Source: Larix sibirica (taxonomy: Eukaryota; Streptophyta; Pinopsida; Pinales; Pinaceae). From it: a stretch of 10,698 nucleotides of DNA. The notes under the pieces are model-generated. The model had not been told where the DNA came from. It did not search any database and was given only the letters and a program-made list of their open reading frames with translations. Location of the stretch: the NCBI GenBank assembly GCA_004151065.3, contig NWUY0300056066.1:20920-31617 (forward strand), written 5' to 3'. Positions within the stretch are counted from its first letter, which is position 1. Each line of letters begins with the position of its first letter. Positions 8,280 to 10,698 of this stretch are shown here, piece by piece. The translations under genes and the position numbers were made by a program.

Positions 8280-8809
8280 CTTCTTGGCTGAAAAAGGTTC
8301 TGCTCGGGACCTACCATCTTTATCTCCACTCTGAGATTTGGGGTTCTGAAGCAGTTCTGTATCTTCCAGACTCTTTTTCCTACCCAGCTCGATCTCTCTT
8401 TCAGCCTCGAGTTCTCTGTGATACCTCTACGACTTCCTACCTCTATTATTTGGTGACTGCACCACATCCATCTCCTCAAGAGATTCCGAGGAGACATCCA
8501 GAGACGAGGAGAGCGGCACGAAATTGTGTTTTACCTTGTCTGCCCACAAACTACTGGGAGTTCTAGATACGCCAATGTTACCTCCAATCAGTTCTTCTCC
8601 GAGAGAAGAGGGGGGAATGATGGTTTCTTCCCTACTTGGTTCCACTGTGATTTATTCTAGTATTGCAATTTCCCCTTCTTCTGTAGGCAGGCCCTGAAAT
8701 CTATTGATGGTTGAGCCTTCCTTAGCTTCAAAAGTGGTTTCTTTAATGATTTTTTCTTGAGTCCCTCTGATGGGGTTAGGAGCTGGTGCGGTTTTTCTTC
8801 CTTTTTGAT
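8280..8809 (-). pseudogene. ORF1 variable C-terminal tail
   Basis: After the frameshift near 8800 the frame reads APNPIRGTQEKII and STINRFQGLPTEEGEIAILE, then TAA (8654-8652), EPSREETIIPPSS..., TAG (8429-8427), and a charged stretch RELEAEREIELGRKK ending RSRAEPFSAKK. This is a low-complexity Glu/Lys/Ser-rich tail with an NRFQ-x-L element often seen in plant LINE ORF1 tails. It is in the frame that terminates at the TAA overlapping the ORF2 start. Confidence 0.7.
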
Positions 8810-8863
8810 CTACTACCAACCTTCTTCTTGAGCTTTCTCTGGGGCTTCTTGGACTGCCTTAGG

Positions 8864-8905
8864 GAATTTTTTGACAAAATGTCCATATTCATGACACTTT
8901 TTGCA
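8864..8905 (-). pseudogene. ORF1 CCHC zinc knuckle with last Cys lost
   Basis: Fourteen codons read CKKCHEYGHFVKKF, matching C-x2-C-x4-H-x4-C except that the final Cys is Phe (TTC at 8866-8864). This knuckle normally binds nucleic acid and zinc; without the fourth ligand it should not fold properly. It follows KVDYNQFPFK, as expected for plant L1 ORF1. Confidence 0.85.
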
Positions 8906-8935
8906 TTTGAAAGGAAACTGGTTGTAGTCAACCTT

Positions 8936-9574
8936 CTACATATGCTCCCACCTGTCCATAAATAGGTTTACTTCCTTCGGCAAACCTTTCTCCAAATCTA
9001 CTTCTACACAGATTTTGGCACAGGAGAACAAGGGCCTTTTCGGCTCTGCTTTGTCAATATACTTCCCAAGGGAGTTACCAATAGATTGCAGGGTTTCATC
9101 ATTCCAACTGTGTAACGAAAAATGGGGAAGGCGAACCCAGATAGGGATCGTGAAGGGACCATCCTTCTCGGGGTCAAAGGATAGGATCCAACGGTGTAAG
9201 TAGAGGCCACGAGGGCCCATGAAATATGGGACGCTTCGAAAAATTAAATCCCTATCAACTTTGTTTTCAAACAGAATGGTAAAGAAGCCCTTACCGAAAA
9301 AACAGTGCTGTAGACCCCCAGTGATCAGGGGCATCCAATTCTTGTTGATCCAGGTGTCCATGGATTTTGGAGATAGCCATATGCTAGTAAATTTTCTGAT
9401 CAAACCACATTCACTCAAAGCGAGGGCTTTCAACTTGGAAGCTACCGACAGGATATGAATACGGGGGCCAGCAGCGCACTTGATAAAACTGGCATCAAAT
9501 GATCCGAAGAAGCAGAAAGAGGGGGGGTGGAGTCCACCAAGAAGTGAAAGGAAACGTACAGAAGATTCCTGCAT
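8936..9574 (-). pseudogene. ORF1 DUF4283-like domain segment
   Basis: This is the longest open piece of ORF1 (212 codons). Recognisable features: LKALALSECGLIRKF, FFGKGFFTILFENKVDRDL, FMGPRGLYLHRWILSFDPE, IPIWVRLPHFSLHSWNDE, IGNSLGKYIDKAE, and KICVEVDLEKGLP. The pattern of a G-x-G-F-F-tilFe strand, W-x-x-x-FdPe and IPIWVRLP is that of the DUF4283 domain found in plant LINE ORF1 proteins just ahead of the zinc knuckle. It ends at a TAG directly after RWEHM, where family members continue into the KVDY sequence before the knuckle. Confidence 0.88.
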
Positions 9575-9606
9575 TCCTTAGGAGAGGGGGGTGGCAGAGG
9601 TTCCAT

Positions 9607-9733
9607 GGCAGTCTGCGTAGGAGGAGCCCACGGGAGAGCCGAATGCGAGCGCCAGGAAGCTAGGGTTCACGCAAAGCTAATGAAAGTATACATCCTCACT
9701 AGAGGATACTATTAGTCATGCTATGCATTACTC
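9607..9733 (-). other. LINE 5' leader
   Basis: The part next to ORF1 (about 9607-9675) is GC-rich with several CG dinucleotides, unlike the flanks, and presumably held the internal promoter of the element. The outer part (about 9676-9733) is AT-rich and contains a perfect 6-base hairpin (atcctc 9692-9697, loop acta, gaggat 9702-9707). The leader is short, so the copy could be slightly 5'-truncated, or the outer 50-odd bases could be host or filler DNA. Confidence 0.55.
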
Positions 9734-9751
9734 TAAGAATTACATGTAAAT
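9734..9751. repeat. Right target-site duplication of the LINE
   Basis: The same 18 bases as at 1445-1462 (taagaattacatgtaaat), with no mismatch. It sits at the 5' end of the minus-oriented element. Neighbouring bases differ outside the 18. Confidence 0.9.
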
Positions 9752-10698
9752 GTTAAGTAAGCATTTCTTCACTAATTATTCTCATTATTTTATTCTTAGG
9801 TATAACCAAAACTTATAAAAATGTAATAATATAAACTAGGTTATATCCCATTTATAAAGCTTTATGAAATCCATATTCCATTTCACATTGGTGTAAATAT
9901 TAAAGTTAAAAAGATAAGGATGTACATATTCAATAAAAAAAGTGAATAAATAAGATAACCATTATATTTTATTTTATTTTTGAGTGTTTATTAAGATCAA
10001 CTTTGATTTATCAAGCATTTAGAAATGTAAGGAATCAATTGCTTTTGAAAATGTACTTATGTTCTTAAAATGGTTTAAGTGATGTAATCCTAATTCAACA
10101 TAGTATGATGAGTTAACTGGTTAGGAAGTTCATAGTTTCTCCAAGGACAAAGAAAATTGGAGAGTACATGTGAGTAATCATGTGAGACAATTAATTGATT
10201 TCACAATAGTTAATTTAACAATAATAATTAGATGTCCATTTTTTTAACAACAAACAATAAGTCTAGTTATCACTATAGGAGGACCAAGTTGAAATGAAAA
10301 CATATGAAGTAGGGTTTTATAAAATGATATTTTACTGATTTTCTGGGAAGATCTCATAGGAGCTATGGGATGAGTGTAATAGTAAAACAAATACATTGTG
10401 TCTCTCTTTCTTTATGTAGCTCAACAAGTTCTAAAAATCTCTCTACTCTTAAACTCTTGGAATATAATATGGATAAACAGGTCTACAAGGAATCTTTTTA
10501 TCTTTAATGTTGTTGATCTTGTTCTTGTAAATTAAGTACCTAGTCATAGCCATGCTCTCAATGGGGAAATACTTGTACATGTTGTATTTCCCTAAATTTT
10601 GAGGTAACTAGTTATAAAAGTCTTTTGTATTTACACTTTCTTTCTACATGATTTTTAGAGATTGTACAACCCCAAACTTCACATATTATATAAGATAA
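9752..10698. other. AT-rich right flank, no gene seen
   Basis: Composition matches the left flank and contrasts with the LINE. I find no convincing reading frame, RNA gene or transposon terminus. Only short inverted repeats stand out (10564-10592, and the palindrome taactagtta at 10605-10614). Confidence 0.65.
10564..10592. repeat. 9-base perfect inverted repeat
   Basis: GGGAAATAC (10564-10572) pairs with GTATTTCCC (10584-10592) around an 11-base loop, ttgtacatgtt. It is a clean hairpin in otherwise unremarkable AT-rich DNA. No terminator or RNA function can be assigned. Confidence 0.5.

Larger units (their letters stand above)
8277..9606 (-). pseudogene. LINE ORF1 (DUF4283 + CCHC knuckle), broken
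   Basis: ORF1 of plant L1s encodes an RNA-binding protein that packages the element RNA. A likely start is the ATG at 9606-9604 in a favourable context (gccATGg), giving MEPLPPPSPK; the conserved frame then appears one frame away (ESSVRFLSLLGG), so an early frameshift near 9580 is inferred. The 9574 ATG is the alternative. Downstream the frame passes TAG (8938-8936), a TAG TAG pair (8815-8810), a frameshift near 8800, TAA (8654-8652) and TAG (8429-8427), and ends at the TAA overlapping ORF2. Order: Pro-rich start, DUF4283-like domain, knuckle, Lys/Glu-rich variable tail. About 440 codons, usual for this family. The TAG after EHM and the pair after EEGW fit former Gln codons. Confidence 0.85.
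1463..9733 (-). mobile_element. Near full-length, decayed plant L1-clade LINE
   Basis: This is a non-LTR retrotransposon bounded by 18-base target-site duplications. In sense order (right to left) it has a short 5' leader, ORF1 with a DUF4283-like domain and CCHC-like knuckle, ORF2 with APE endonuclease, reverse transcriptase, zf-RVT-like segment and RNase H, a long 3' region with a third coding-like frame, and an A-tail. Such elements copy themselves by target-primed reverse transcription, and an RNase H domain in ORF2 is known in many plant L1s. The span is about 8.27 kb as given, or about 7.1 kb if the 1156-base duplication in the 3' region is not real. Every reading frame is broken somewhere, so the copy is non-autonomous. 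The intact TSDs and A-tail indicate one retrotransposition event rather than a patchwork. Confidence 0.95.

Noticed and set aside
7979-8566. Plus-strand frame of 195 codons across the ORF1-ORF2 junction
   Set aside because: It lies antisense to well-recognised endonuclease and ORF1 sequence and has no domain.
1-10698. LTR retrotransposon, Helitron or CRISPR-like array
   Set aside because: No paired long terminal repeats, primer-binding site, Helitron end or regularly spaced repeats were seen outside the short array at 393-525.

Overview
This is nuclear DNA of a land plant, probably intergenic. AT-rich flanks surround one long, more GC-rich, decayed non-LTR retrotransposon (LINE, L1 clade) that reads entirely on the minus strand. 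The plant call rests on element architecture: a DUF4283-type ORF1 with a CCHC knuckle, followed by an ORF2 with APE endonuclease, reverse transcriptase, zf-RVT-like segment and C-terminal RNase H. I see nothing that fixes the species. No host gene, RNA gene or CRISPR array is supported.

Layout from left to right. 1-1444 is AT-rich flank with a short tandem array at 393-525. 1445-1462 is the left target-site duplication (TSD). 1463-9733 is the LINE, seen here 3' end first: A-tail and 3' terminus at 1466-1510, then a long 3' region that appears twice (1539-2693 and 2695-3849, offset 1156) with a single N exactly between the copies, then ORF2 (8277 down to 4036), ORF1 (about 9606 down to 8277) and a short 5' leader. 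9734-9751 is the matching TSD, identical over 18 bases. 9752-10698 is the other AT-rich flank.

In its own direction the element ran: 5' leader, ORF1 (RNA-binding/RNP protein), a one-base TAATG stop-start overlap, ORF2 (EN, RT, zf-RVT, RNase H), then a 3' region carrying a third coding-like frame, then an A-tail. ORF1 and ORF2 together would perform target-primed reverse transcription. This copy cannot be autonomous: I count at least 12 in-frame stops and about seven frameshifts in ORF1 plus ORF2, an Asp-to-Tyr change at the endonuclease catalytic position, and loss of the last zinc-knuckle Cys. The RNase H stretch is still open with its acidic residues in place.

Three points deserve attention. 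First, the 1156-base duplication is a mosaic (834 bases identical, then 309 bases with about 11% difference) joined at the N, so it may be an assembly artefact. Second, the 3' region holds an unrecognised frame of about 316 codons ('ORF3-like') with three internal protein repeats and two heptad-like stretches. Third, most of the nonsense codons are TAG, as expected if methylated cytosines in CAG codons decayed.
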